From Stichopus chloronotus (Eukaryota > Echinodermata > Holothuroidea > Aspidochirotida > Stichopodidae): 64,000 nt of DNA. The stretch's first letter is position 1. Every line of letters begins with the position of its first letter. Where the stretch lies: contig CM037843.1 of NCBI GenBank assembly GCA_021234535.1, positions 12,237,979 through 12,301,978 on the forward strand, in the 5' to 3' direction. The notes beneath the pieces were generated by a model that worked only from the letters and a program-made list of their open reading frames with translations, had not been told where the DNA came from and did not search any database. The position numbers were made by a program, and so were the translations under genes. Below are positions 11,078-23,565 of this stretch, in pieces.

Positions 11078-12283
11078 ATGAAGCAAAGAAAGAAGAAAAA
11101 GCATGCTTGGATCACTTTACGAATTTTGGTGTCAATCAGAACTAAAAACAAACTCTACAAAAAGTATGTTAGAGTACCAACAGAGGATAACAAAAGAACA
11201 TACCATCTGTATCGAAATAAACTCAATCATATATTGGGTATAGCTACAACGAAGCACTACAATGACATTTTCAGCGACTGCAAATTTGATTCAAAACTTA
11301 CTTGGAAGCACATACATGGTATTCTTCATAAAAGTAACAAGGATTTTAACTATCTTGATATTTCATTGAGGAGAACAGAGTTGTTAGCGATCCTCAAAAC
11401 ATCGCTAATTCCTTTAAAGATTTTTCAGTAACCTCAGGCCGACATCTCTGGCTTCTGAAATTCCAAATTCTACTTGACAGAATCGCCATCGTAATCACAT
11501 AAATGTTAACTCCACTTATCTTTCTCCTATAAACGTAGATCTATGAGCTGCTGAAAACTGCCTATGAGTGTTAAATCCTAAAAAAGCTGCTGGCTTCGAT
11601 GGTTTGAAACCGGCCATTGTTCGTCGTGTTCTTCCTTATACAGTACAGCCACTGACATTTATGTTTAATCTTTCCTTGGCTTAAGGTATTCCTGATAGAT
11701 TAAAGGTTGCTAGAGTAATTCTTATCTATAAAAAAGGTAATAAGAATAAGTTGATAAATAATCGTCCCATTTCTGTTCTTCCCTGTCTGTCCAAGAACTT
11801 GGAGAGATTAATGTAAAACAGAATTTATTCATTTCTTCAAAAACATAATACACTTTCCAACTGTCAGTACAGTTTTCGCCCTGGTCACTCCACAGAACTT
11901 GCTCTCGTAGATACCATTGATACACTCAACAATGCTAAATGGTTAATAAAGAATTTTCAATTGGGGTTTTCCTAGACTTGTCTAAAGCATTTGATACTAT
12001 CGATCATGGCATTCTCTTTCCTAAATTAGCAAACTATGGCTTCAGAGGTGTCTCTCATCACTGGATTAGAAGCTATACCTGTCAAACAGGGAGCAATTCA
12101 CTTCTTTTAATGGTCTCAACTCTGAATTGTACAATATTTTCAGTGATTGTAACATAAAGCACTTGGAGGAGCTTGTTTGTAGTGAACTCAAGCTCTACTT
12201 TGATTGGTTTGTGTCAAATAAGCTGTCACTGAGTTTTGCAAAAACTAATTATAAGTTTTTCAATGCTAAAACAAATAAGGGTA
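11078..12283 (+). pseudogene. L2/CR1-like non-LTR retrotransposon fragment with a deletion through the catalytic YADD region
   Basis: The linker upstream of the RT reads 'W(I)T..IL.SIRTKN+LYKK...' (11078-11431), as in L2/CR1/jockey-type elements. RT blocks follow: KAAGFDGLKP near 11585, a 'NRPISVLPCLSKNLE' block near 11760, YSFRPGHSTELALVDTI near 11870, then FLDLSKAFDTIDHG near 11970 with its catalytic Asp. After a QTGS-like motif near 12090 the sequence jumps directly to the region downstream of the palm (HLEELVCSELKLYFDWF). The GxPQGSxLGP block and the ADD catalytic pair are deleted. There are several stops and frameshifts. The fragment ends at the start of an AGGTCA-rich array at about 12284, so it was probably cut by that insertion. 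Confidence 0.8.
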
Positions 12284-13530
12284 AGTACCCTTCCTGAGAT
12301 ATCATGTTTACAAGGTTTTCATAATTTAACCACTGGTGACTTCAAATGACCTTTGACCTCCAACAAAAACACACGGGATCTACTTAGTATAACAAACCCA
12401 CACACCAAGTATGAAGTCAGTGCAGGTTACCAGGTTACACTTTGACCACTGGTGACCTCAAATGACCTATGACCGTGTGTCTACAAGGTTTTCACAGTTT
12501 GACCTCTGGTGACCTCAAATGACCATTGACCTCCACCAAAAACGATAGAGATCATCCACTCAGTATGACCAACTTACACACAAAGTATGAAGTCAATCTT
12601 CATTACCCTTCATGAGATATCATGTTTACAAGGTTTTGCAGCTTGACCTCTGGTGACCTCAAATGGCCTTTGACCTCCGTTGAAAATAATAGGGATCATC
12701 TACTCATTACGACCAACCCACACACCAAGTATGAAGTCAGTCGATCAAGGTCATTCCCTTCTTGAGACATTGTGTTCACAAGCAAAGTATCACATACATA
12801 CATACATACATACATACATACATACATACATACATACATACATACATACATACATACATACATACATACATACATACATACATACATACATACATACATA
12901 CATACATACATACATACATACATACATACATACATACATACATACATACATACATACATACATACATACATACATACATACATACATACATACATACATA
13001 CATACATACATACATACATACATACATACATACATACATACATACATACATACATACATACATACATACATACATACTTGCATGCACTCCTACCCACACC
13101 CACATGTATGCATGATTACAAAGGTTACGATTATCATGGTTATGCCACAGACGTAGGAGGCAATTAACTGAATATTTTAAAACACAAAATTGCTCATAAC
13201 TCAAAAAGGGAAGGAGATACGGACATTTTCCTTTGTGGGGGTGGGGGGAATTCAAAGAGTATTTTGAGTATGATCTTTCCATCTGTGCAATTTCTGTGTT
13301 AATCAGAGTTAATCCGACAAAGTTTCAATGATGTGTACCTGTTCCATGAAATTCTCTTCCAACACGTTTCTGATGTGAAATTTTTGTCTGGGATTGTCCT
13401 AAGTGGTACATCGTGGGTATTATGATAACAAACATGTTTTAATATAGACCGATCAGCAGCACTTCGGCTATATAAACGTCACTGACTTTGTGCTCAACTA
13501 CCGTTAAAAGCAATTTTCAAACATTTCAAA
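12284..13530 (-). repeat. Composite HINE/pearl-like element, minus orientation, with expanded microsatellite
   Basis: Read on the minus strand: a 5' module (13530-13155) shared with 58725-59090, then an anchor containing GATAATCGTAACCTTTG (13104-13135), then a microsatellite (13076-12791), then three to four ~145-bp monomers (12775-12284). The order matches the plus-strand members at 52109, 56113 and 61446. The 3' hairpin end is missing. Confidence 0.75.
12791..13076. repeat. (CATA)n microsatellite, about 71 units
   Basis: An essentially uninterrupted CATA tetranucleotide run of about 286 bp. It occupies the position held by short TG/TATG tracts in the other composite elements, so it is an expanded internal part of that repeat. 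Confidence 0.97.
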
Positions 13531-13830
13531 CTTTTTGTTTCCGTTTTTTTTTCTTTTTAAATTTCCAAGCAATCTGATTTTAGTAAAGGTAGGCTAACGT
13601 AGCATGTTTGAGCATCTATAGCCTACATACGATAGTAAATATCATGACATGTATTGCCAACGGCAACTCGTAGTCACAATCCACGATCCGTTTTAAAAGA
13701 TACAGACCCAGTTATAATCAGCAAAGTAGGGATGGGATTTGCGACTGCATAGGAACTTGAGCAAAGCTTTTCAGACCAATACGCTGAACAACAGAACAAA
13801 CAAAAAAGAAAAAAAAAAACGACAAAAAGC

Positions 13831-13900
13831 AGTGCCAACCGGGGATCAAACCTGTGACATTAAGATCACACATTCACCAGAGTAACCTACTGAGCCACTT
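13831..13900 (-). repeat. tRNA-like sequence, probable SINE head or tRNA pseudogene
   Basis: The minus strand has a good pol III A box (TGGCTCAGTAGG) and B box (GGTTTGATCCC) at tRNA-like spacing, followed by a T-rich tract that could terminate pol III. An anticodon-like arm (TGTGA...TCACA) has an eight-base loop, and the T stem pairs poorly. It is therefore a tRNA-derived SINE or decayed tRNA rather than a working tRNA gene. Confidence 0.6.
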
Positions 13901-15800
13901 CGTATGAGATGATTACATGTGGCAAAAGAAATATACAAAGATAAAAACACCCAGGTGGCACGCAAAAAAAACACCGCTGGAATTACACCTTAACATAACT
14001 ATTTCTGTTTCCGCTTCTACATAACTGCCAGTAGCCTAAGTTGTTCTTCCTTAGATCACTTTTGTTTAGTATGACACTTTACTCTTTACTGCTTTACTCT
14101 TCATTTACAGTAAGTTTGTGTTAACAAAATTGGCAATATGTGTAGGCCTAGCCTGCATGGTTTGCATGATTTTACCAATGTACATGCCATTATTCGTAGG
14201 TTAAAATGGGATTGACTTCAACCTCAGTCTTCTTTTGTTCTACTGATGTTCAACTTCTTGCAAATTGTCATGGCCTTAGGTCAATTTTATCACCCCATGC
14301 TGTGATAATCCACATGGTCAATTAAACATCGTTCTCCTAAAGTAATTCAGGTGTGTCAATCCAATGTCTAGGCTTTCTTGAGCTGCCTGGCAAGGGGTAT
14401 TAGGTGTCATGTTCATCGTAACGCATGTGTAATCGGGCATGAAAGAGGGTCTGTTGAACGCTTTAGCATGGCTTTAGCACGATTATAACGTCATGATGGT
14501 TAATGGCTGCTTTATTAGCCATAAGACAGTAACCGCCACTGTGTGCCAGGTTAACCATGATCATTTGCGGAGATTATGAATACATTTACTTTCACAAGAG
14601 GTTGAGGTTTGTTTTTGTGAGGTATTGAAATGGATCTGGAATTTATTTTTGGTTCCTTTGATGTTGATATGTAGGAAAAACTAATTTTTGTTGATTTCTT
14701 GGAGACCAGTACCGGCACTAGCAGAAAAGATTTTTCCTCCAGAACTGCCAATCCAATACCCGCACTGACTTGGGTACTGGGATACCGCCCAATCCTAGTA
14801 CATACGTACCAAAAAACACGAATGTACACGTACGACCATCCGCATGCACGTACGAGCACATATGGACCGTTCCCATGTATGCATGTAGGACTCACTCATA
14901 TGTATGACCTTGATAAAAGCAAGACCTTACGATTTTACTGATCATTCTACATACATGCATAATGAATATACATAAGAGTTACCTATGATGTTTATTCTAC
15001 AAACGGCATTTTACAGTACTTTCTCAGTCACAAAGCTATGTAAACTGCAATGCAAACTCGTTTCAAATGGCAAGCAGAAACCGAAGTTAGCCAAAGTATT
15101 GTAATTTAAGAGATTTTAAGTCTTCTTTCACTTTATTGCAGTTCAGCCCTCACCTTATCCCAAAGAATGCTCCATGAATAACATGAATAGGAGGCAGAAC
15201 TCACTGTTATTTTTATATCATCTCAACCCATCTGATAATGTAATACCAGTTTTCCAGAGATTGATTTTCTCATTAACCGAGAAGTTGCTGGTATGAGATT
15301 TCTATTTCAAGGCAGGGTGTATGAAGCTTACAATGTAACTTTCAGCCATCTTCGGGTTTGTAAAGCAAAAGGTTTATTTGTACACTACACACCAATGGAT
15401 GGTGGTGCTCAGCTTAGAAAGTCCTGCCACTTCACAGGGCTACCCATTTTTTTTCATGTGACTTAACCTCATCTGCTCCACGTCGTATAGGGGAACTTGG
15501 CACCCTTTCATGATCAGTGCTTTTGAGTTGAAATGGGATCACCTGGAGAAGTTAAAAGTCTACATTCACTTTGTTGCAGTGCAGCTCCATTTTTCAAATG
15601 TGTGTGGGAAACAAGGTCCTTTCATATCACCTGGTTCACCTGGTTCTGTCATCCCCCATTTGACAAGCAACTGATGTCCCTGCCCCCGTATACATGATCA
15701 GGAGGTAGCATACATACTGTTCTAATGTTCAACTATTTAGTTGTGCAGATCTACAAATTAGTGACTATCGCTCTACTGTGAAATGTCGTTGGACGTAATT
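13901..15800. other. No gene recognised
   Basis: Two passages near 15125 and 15560 ('cactttattgcagttcagc' and 'cactttgttgcagtgcagc') hint at an old ~430-bp duplication. No coding feature was recognised. Confidence 0.35.
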
Positions 15801-15814
15801 TTGTTTGCACTGGC

Positions 15815-15939
15815 CTTGTATGCTTTTCTCAAATCATCAATTACAGCAGGTACAATTGTTGATTGCTAATTGTAAAGTTTCAGTACCTCTAGTAATTTAT
15901 CCAAGCAATTCCATACAGTTCATGGTGGATCCAGTTCTA
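15815..15939. repeat. Left member of a ~160-bp tandem duplication, interrupted by the LTR-like element
   Basis: The block ending 'catggtggatccagttcta' recurs at 18880-19005. The LTR-like element lies at the junction of the two tandem copies, at the TCTA. Confidence 0.8.
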
Positions 15940-18841
15940 TGTAAGGGTACACGCCCCAGGGGTCTATGAGACCTAAGTACCGATGGCTAAACTTGGGGGA
16001 GTCCTTACTGATGTTAAAAATTGGGGATCGTTGGCCAAGCCTACTGGGTATCAGGCCAGTAGTTGTGAGGCAAGATACAATTATTCAGCTACTGAGGGCT
16101 ACATTACTATATTTGACGGTTGGAGGGGACATGAGCCAGCTCCTCCTTGCAACCTAGCTGAGTGCCTATAAACACAACAATTGCCTCTCATCATAGATCC
16201 TAAGGGACAACATTTAAGTCACAGCACGGTTGTCCAACTTCCCTTATCTATATCCTGGGCAAACAAACAAATACAAACACAGGCGCATAGATACTGTGCC
16301 TGTAATTACACCTTTCTCGTTCGAGATTGACACACAGAACTATCTCAGGCTATCCACAAGTGACGGTTTGTCTCTGAAGAACAATAGCAATTCAATTAAC
16401 TGGTTTCTTTCTGCAACCAACACTAGAGAAATAAAAACAATATGACACGACTGTCTACAGATTAATTTGAACCTCCCAGTTTATTTAAACCCAATTACTA
16501 AAAAAAAGGGATAAAAAGGGAAAAAAAGACTTAAAGAATACTTTGCACACTTCACACACCATGTTACACTGGATTTGGCCCACCCCTGCCTGTGTCAGCT
16601 CACACAAAGCCTTCAAAACACACATAGGGTGATTTTGGTCCCTGTAATGGTGGGGCAGAATTTTTGTGTGGAGAACCCGACCTATGTATGGGAATTTCCG
16701 GGTCTGGATTCTTTCACCACTTACACAGAGATTGACTGCCTCAGGCAGAAATTACACGCTTGGGCTGGCCCAGTAACTTTGGTCAATTACCTTTGCAATC
16801 TTAGCTGGGATATTGGTTACTCCATCAACACACAAGTAGGTCTGTTTCTAGGATGTTTATAGACTACATCCTATTTTGTGTTCTGCATGTTTTTTAATTA
16901 ATTTTGGCAAACTTTCCTTACTTTCTGTGCAGAAATAACACAATAAACTGATAAGAGAAGCAGAACAAGGAATTTGTCAAAACAAAGAAAAGAATACATG
17001 GCCCAGCTTAAGTGAGTGTTGACTAGGCACACAATTACAGTTAGCTTAGAGCTTAGAAGATAATGTTTCACACCATTTTACCCCTGTAGGGAGAAGGCTA
17101 GCAATGATGGTTATTGCCTAATTGTCCATGAACTGGAAAGATGTTATCGCAGTGAAGGTAGGTTGGAGTGAAAAAAAAATCTTGCCCCATGACTACTGGG
17201 GACAGAATCACGCTATGATGGGAAAGAATATAAACAAACTTAACCTTTGACCCACTGAGGTCGTACTAACTTCCATACATTCGCACAACAGGCTAACACT
17301 AACCAGCACACAGTTATCACACCAATGGCCATATCACACCAAAGTCAACAACACACACTTAATGAGTCTTAGCGAATATCACTAGCCTAACACTAGGCTT
17401 CACACACAGCACAATTGAGGAACTAACATCATTAGCCTAACACTAGGCCTCATACTACACACAACAGTAAACACACACTTGGGAGTCTAACTTTCACAAT
17501 ACATCGTAACATTATGCCTTACTTCACGTAAGTCACATTGTAACGGCTTCATCCAGAAGTCATAGATTGGAAGCCTGCCCTCACTTCCGGTGTCCACTTA
17601 GCAAACAAATTCTTCCAAATTCCCAGAAAAGTTTTCTTGCCAAGTTAGTATGAACATCCCTTTGTTTCGGCGGATGACTAATTATGCATCAGCCCAAACC
17701 TCTTACTTGACACGAGGAGATGAACAAAGAACTCTCAACACTCTGCGTCCTACTTCTCAACGATTAGGCACGAGCCTCTGTCTCTAGTGAGAGTAGCGAA
17801 TTTTTATTAAATACCCGATTATTGACGCCAAGAATCCTCGCATATTCATCTTCATATTTTTACCCCAATTTCACTTTATATACTTCCCGGAGAACTCTTT
17901 CAACTTCCTTAGCAAAGCCACGTGGTTCGCGACAGGAAAGCGAAAAGTTCTTTACAGCATCACTTAATTAATTCGCCGATTTATATATTTTACTTGTATT
18001 TTACAATTTGGAATATCGACCAGGACCGGAATATATTGAACACGGATTTAGCCAGAGCGATTGTTTATAAACGGACTTTAGATTTGTTTTTGGTGAGTAC
18101 ATGCACTTCTGATTTCCTTATTTGATCTGTATAGTTGCCCCCATACTCTCCTAAAACATAACTCATAGAATGCATTAGTAAATACATTAGCATGAAGTTT
18201 CATGGGAGTATGAATTCAAAGCATCTGAATGACATTAATTAAATACAATACGGATCCATCGCGGACGCGACGCGGGAAGGTACCTGTTTCAACTGTTAGT
18301 AGAATTGACTTCTAGCTTCTCGGTGGTAATCATCGCTACGCATCACCGACATTCAACTCAGAAGTACAGCAGTCATTATTACACGGGGTTGGTAGTTTGA
18401 TCATCATACATCTGGTTTCAGGTTTATTAAAGATGGCGGCCACATGCCTTGAACAGTCACATGTACACATTTGGTTACGATGTACAGTAAGAAACTTTCT
18501 GGAATCTCACAGGTGGTCTGGCAGCTGTAAAATGGGTTCTGACAGTATCGGAATAATTACATGACTTGTGACGACAGTTCCCGGAACAGGTGTGAACGAT
18601 ACATTTACAGGATTACGACGAATTAACAGTTAGATCGCCGGAGTCAAGGAGGCGACGTCTACACTGGCCAAGTGCTTCTCCAAGACTAACGCGAGCATCA
18701 GAGGGGTTTCCGCATCTCGAACGGAGGACACTGCCGGTGTTGGGTTTCACGATGACAAACTTTCACAGAACAAAGGAAGTTTTTTACTTCTAAAATGAGG
18801 GCAGCATACTCAACAGTTTCTCAAAACTGGTATCCTTACAT
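15940..18841 (+). mobile_element. Solo-LTR-like or Ginger-like non-autonomous element, copy 1 (2.9 kb)
   Basis: It begins TGTAAGGGTAC and ends GTATCCTTACA, an imperfect inverted pair with TG..CA termini. TCTA at 15936-15939 and 18842-18845 is a 4-bp target duplication. The paralogue at 46899-48545 has the same ends and its own 4-bp duplication, ATTA. No protein is encoded. The termini and 4-bp duplication fit a gypsy-type solo LTR, but a non-autonomous Ginger-type element would look the same. A 595-bp element is nested at 16623-17217, and the rest is about 0.66 kb longer than copy 2. Confidence 0.8.
16623..17217 (+). mobile_element. 595-bp inverted-repeat element, copy 2, nested
   Basis: It is the same element as 9670-10265, inserted in the LTR-like element. 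The paralogue at about 47590 lacks it (reads from 'gacac' directly to 'atgacagaaaatg'), so the empty site is known. No target duplication longer than two or three bases is evident. Confidence 0.88.
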
Positions 18842-18845
18842 CTAC

Positions 18846-19005
18846 ATTTGTAATATTTGTATTTTTGAGAGACTTTTATGCTTTTCTCAAATTATGAATT
18901 ACTGTAGGTACAATTGTTGATCACTGAATGTAAAGTTACAGTACCTCTGATACTCTATCCGAGCAATTCAATACAGTTCATGGTGGATCCAGTTCTACAT
19001 TTGTA
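18846..19005. repeat. Right member of the tandem duplication, preserves the empty insertion site
   Basis: The repeat unit ends 'ggatccagttctacatttg'. This is the uninterrupted version of the insertion site of the 15940-18841 element. Confidence 0.8.
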
Positions 19006-19423
19006 ATTTTGAGAGTTCAAAATGTGTAGGAATGTCAGGTTTAGTGTGCCTATACCAATAAAACAGTGTGCAGGTAATCTTCAGTTGATTTATTTGTTCT
19101 GTATGTAGAGCAATATAGTACTGATGCTACTGCAGTAGTGTACTACATGCTCCTCATACTGTAAATACATTGTATACATACTCTAGATTGCATTGACTGC
19201 ATACCATTTATCACTGTTTACCATTTACTACCATAATACCATTGAATACTGTGGATTGTTGTCACACTTGAATTAAATGATTTGACATTCTTCACTCCTC
19301 CTCCCCCCCTCCCCCCCCCAAAAAAAAAAGAAGGATAAGTTGAATATGAATTTATTGATTTTATCTTAGCACAAGCTTGTATTTTCCTTTGTTCAACTTT
19401 GGTTTTTTTATGTGAATTCAGGA

Positions 19424-19690
19424 GTTGCAGTCAACTATGATGATAGGTTGGTGGCCTGGACTAATAAAGCCTGTACTTGAGACAAAAAATGTGTGCAAGA
19501 TAACCTTCATAAAACCAGTATTGCAGGGGGTTGCAATAAATTTGTTTGGCCTGAAAATCCTGATGCTAGAGAAGTGATGACTGAAGTACCCAGTCCTCTT
19601 CTTACACCCCCAAGTGCCTAGGTAGCTGCCTCACAATCTTTTTGTTCCCTTGCACAAACTGTTGCTGAAGAGATTCAGTATGAATGCCTA
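19424..19690 (+). pseudogene. Possible decayed coding fragment, unrecognised
   Basis: One frame stays open apart from two stops over about 88 codons, and includes NLHKTSIAGGCNKFVWPENP. The composition looks protein-like but I do not recognise a family. It may be chance. Confidence 0.25.
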
Positions 19691-21660
19691 CTTTTAACAG
19701 TGTACAAACATGTGACTACAAACAAATTTTAGTTTTCATAACTTTCATTTGTTGCACTCACTGCACACTGATCAGCATAAAGCGCACAATGATACCATGG
19801 CCTTAAAAAATTTGCCTTTTCCTAGTAGGGAAATATGTAACGTCTGCAACAGTAAGTTTAAAAAGTACAGTACGTCTAAATAGTCCTTTCCTCAAATTCA
19901 AGTTTACTGCCACACAACTGGTCGTTGGGAATTGACTATGATGAAATTGAGATGTTTTAAAAGGTACAGTATCACTTGTTATGAAGTTATGCAATCCGGT
20001 TAAATCTAAAAGTGTTATCATTATAATGCAGTTTACCATTTTAAAAATCAGTTTGCAGGGTATCACTATTGCTAATCGGTGATTGTGTAGACACGCAATG
20101 CGTGCTGGGAAGACAAAGGGCTCAACAGCGCTACACACGTTGCTAAGGAGCTAAGGTGACAGCACTCTAGGTGCAGTATTATGTATCACAAAATACACAT
20201 TCAGGTTCAGTGTATAGTTTAATGGGAGTTTCCATGGAAGGAAACTACCAAAATTTAGCCTGGGAAAACTAACAGGTCCAGAGAGTACACTAGAACCCCA
20301 TTCCAGATAACGAGCAGTTATCATAAACTTTCCTTGAACATTCAGATTCCCAAAGTTGAACCACCAACCAGTTCTAACATAGCTCTAAATATATGAGCTC
20401 TTGTGATGTTAGGAAAAGTGGCAAACTCTCTGGCAATGCCTCCAAACCAGAAGAAATACATTCAGGCGCCTTGGTAGGTGGACCATCCCTCAGTCAAGCG
20501 CTAATATTTGTTGCTTAGATCTCTCAATTGCAACCTCTGCCTCCTCATCACTCTGTTTCACGGCTATTCCAAGCTTTTTGGCCCAATATGACCTGCAAGC
20601 TCATCAGTGATGTTTTCAGTACCGACCACAACTCTCTTACGAAGAAATAACTTTAATTCTTCCTTATCCATGCACAAAAACTCTCTAGCTTTAAAAGTGT
20701 CCATACTGGAGCACTTCAAACCTCAAGAGTCATGGAATAATTCAAACCTTGAAGGTGTAGTAATTACAGTTTTTGCAATTTTCACATAAAAGACTACTTG
20801 AGAGTTCAAAATTTTGTAAGGTCATATAATCTACACAATTTTATGTAATTCTTTGTTGTACAGTATTAGACATGGTGCTGATAAAGTTTTACATCAGAAA
20901 AAAGAACAAAAAATGTGTTTTCAAGTACTCTGTTGCAAGTAAACAGTCATTCTGTAGGAAAACATATACTTTGCACATATTTAAATGGAACATACTGAAA
21001 CACATGAAGATATAAGGATACCATTCATTTTAATTCTATGACATGAATGTTGACAATGTGTAACATCCACAACAGGTGCAAGATTTATACTCAAACTAAA
21101 CAAGAAGAGATTATTTTTTGAATCCTGTTGTATTGTTAACTACTACAGTTGTTTAAGTGCTCACATGAATATTGAATGAACAAAACTTCCTTTGGAAATT
21201 TTTGAGGAACTTTTGTGAGTTAAAAACCTAAAAGTTGTACAATTTCCGCCCATCTAGCCATGAAAACTGCGCTTGTTGCTGCTGATGACCAAAACTTGTT
21301 GTACTGTATTCAACAGTACAGTGAGCTAAATAATCCCTGTGTATTGCCAGGCATATTGCATGAACTAACACCAGCCTAGAAATGTTTGAAATTTCACTGT
21401 ATTTTGCTCAAAATATACACCTTTCTCTCTAATAGCCATGGACATAATGTTCAAACAGAGCAAATTTAAGCTTCCATCCTTTCATTTTTACAAAATGCAT
21501 TGTGTCTTAGGTTGAGTCAGTAAACACTAAGAGACAATCCCACATAGAAGTTTCCACATTTTCTCATTTTTAGTTGTGAAATGTGCTATGCTAAAACAAC
21601 CACATCTGTATGATTTTTCGTGTTTATTCGGTGTTTTTGAGCTGCTATTGGAAATCTGAA
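19691..21660. other. No clear gene; a weak minus-strand coding trace
   Basis: On the minus strand near 20720-20570 about 50 codons read openly, including MDKEELKLFLRKRVVVG. No family was recognised and stops follow. A 111-codon minus frame (19803-20138) has no features. The rest is AT-rich with no element ends seen. Confidence 0.3.
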
Positions 21661-21667
21661 CGGGAGT

Positions 21668-22578
21668 AATTGCAGAATACCCCGCATATCGAAGCTAAGC
21701 CGTGAAAAACAGCAGGCTACGTGGTGGCGCTGTGCGTATTGCACATAACCATTTTTGGTTTTATGAAAGGAGATATGTTTAAGTATTAGAGAGGATAGGC
21801 TTGATCGAAAAAAATACTAAGTCCTGTAGGAAATTCAATGGAAATTTGCTTTCGGTTTAGTATTGCCTTTAATGAAAAAGAAACCAAAACACACTTGCCT
21901 GTTTTGGTTGAAGGCTACGGGGATATGCTGCCCGATTCAAATCAAGATATAGTTTTAAAAGGCTACGGGAATACGCAGTCAGAAGAGAATAAGAAAAAAT
22001 TAAGATGACTCGTTCTCAAATAATTCCAAGTCCAAAATGAAACCAAAATAGGCGAGTCTCCTTTAGAAGGCTACGGGGATACACAGCTGGATTCAGGATA
22101 CAGTTTTAAGAGGCTACGGGGATACGCAGTTGGAATTTCGGAATACAATTATTACAGGTTACGGGGCTACGCAGTCGAAATCAAGATATAGTTTTAAAAG
22201 GCTACAGGGATACGCTGTCAGATGAGAATAAATTAAGATGACTCCTTCTCAAATAATTCTAAGTTCAAAATGAAACCAAAATTGGTTTAAAAATGGATAA
22301 GCAGTTGCACAGTGGAACATTATGTAAACAATAAATAATAGTGCGGTGTGAGAATACAGCAGGTAAGTTTAATTTGAGAACAACTCATTGTTGTCCATTT
22401 CTATCTCTGTCATCAATGACTGCGTTGAGCCTACAGCCTGTACAAGTGGGTAGAGTAATAGTGTAGCCCCGAAATAAAGAAAGCTTCGCTCTTGCGGGGT
22501 ATTCTGCGAGTGTTTGACTGCGTAGCCCCGTAGCCCGTTAAAAAGAAGAGCTTCATTCTGGCGGGGTATTCTGCAATT
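21668..22578. mobile_element. Non-autonomous inverted-repeat element with internal GGCTACGGGGATACGCAG repeats
   Basis: AATTGCAGAATACCCCGC at 21668-21685 is repeated as a perfect 18-bp inverted copy at 22561-22578. Internally a GGCTACGGGGATACGCAG motif recurs at least six times in plus orientation between 21900 and 22220. It also appears in inverted form near 22510, next to a second copy of the inner right end (GCGGGGTATTCTGCG). No transposase is encoded, and no target duplication is clear. Confidence 0.75.
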
Positions 22579-23565
22579 GTGCCACTGAACGAAAGGATAA
22601 TGGCGAGGTTTTGAAAGATTTCTGTGTACAAAATTGTCTGTGAAAGTTTGTTGTCACTCTGTCATCGTATGTGCGGACATATGCATGCTACCAAGGAAAG
22701 GCTTAATTAGGGCGTAACATTAGAAGATCTTATAAAACTGGCCTAGCCTATAACCTACAGTAGCCTAGCCTACTACTACAATATAAAGTAACCTCTCGCT
22801 GTGCTAAACTTTCACACGTTTTAGAAGTTAGTTAGCCTAGGCCTACACTTTGCCCATTTTTTTAATTAGGCCCCAGTAACTTAGGTCTAATTTAGGCTTT
22901 TCATGCATGTCTCATGAAGTTTCATAGATAGACCACCGTCAGGCTAGTTAGAAGTAACACTAACAAAGTAACAGTTAACTGTTGTGAACTGCGCTGGCAG
23001 CGCAGGCTGAGAGCTCGAGCTCGAGAGAAGATCATACCGAAGAACGCCTAACGCTAATGTTACTTGTTAGCCTAACTTATATGAAAATTTGCAGTTCACC
23101 AGTTCTCTCCAGAAGATCGAGGTCCTTAATTCCTCGTTGCTTCACAACTTAACTGTGACAAAATATATTGTCTTGAACTATCACCAAGTTACTGTGAGTT
23201 GAATAGAAAGAGCAGGATTCATTACCGGATGTATGTAGGCCTATCACATTCACAGCACTGTCGAGTCGTGAGAACCGATCGACCGAGTTGTGAACTGCGC
23301 TGGCAGCGCAGGCTGAGAGCTCGAGAGAAGATCAAAGATACCGAAGAACGCTGTTGATGTTTCGCGCTTCATAACGCTGCATTATGCTGCTGTATGCCCA
23401 CGGCCGTCTGCGCAGTGCAGTGCTAGTGAAATCTCTGCGTCTGGCAGACTGCATCGTTGACGTCTACGGCTTGTTGCAACTTTTGTCCAATAAAAATGCC
23501 TGCCTCCAGTTCTATGGAACGCGAGAAGGATCACAATGTGACTTGTTGTGAAACGAATGATAATC
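22579..23565. other. Unassigned; holds a ~65-bp direct repeat
   Basis: A block starting TTGTGAACTGCGCTGGCAGC occurs at about 22983-23050 and 23288-23352. Each contains the hairpin GCGCTGGCAGCGC and an AGCTCGAG motif. The separation is about 305 bp. The pair could be the ends of a small unrecognised element. No gene is seen. Confidence 0.6.

Noticed and set aside
12680..13282. Several long open frames on both strands (up to 168 codons) of repeated IHTY/CMYV residues
   Set aside because: They are translations of the CATA microsatellite. A 4-bp repeat has all three frames open on each strand.
13831..13900. Functional tRNA gene
   Set aside because: The anticodon loop has eight bases, and the T and D stems pair poorly.
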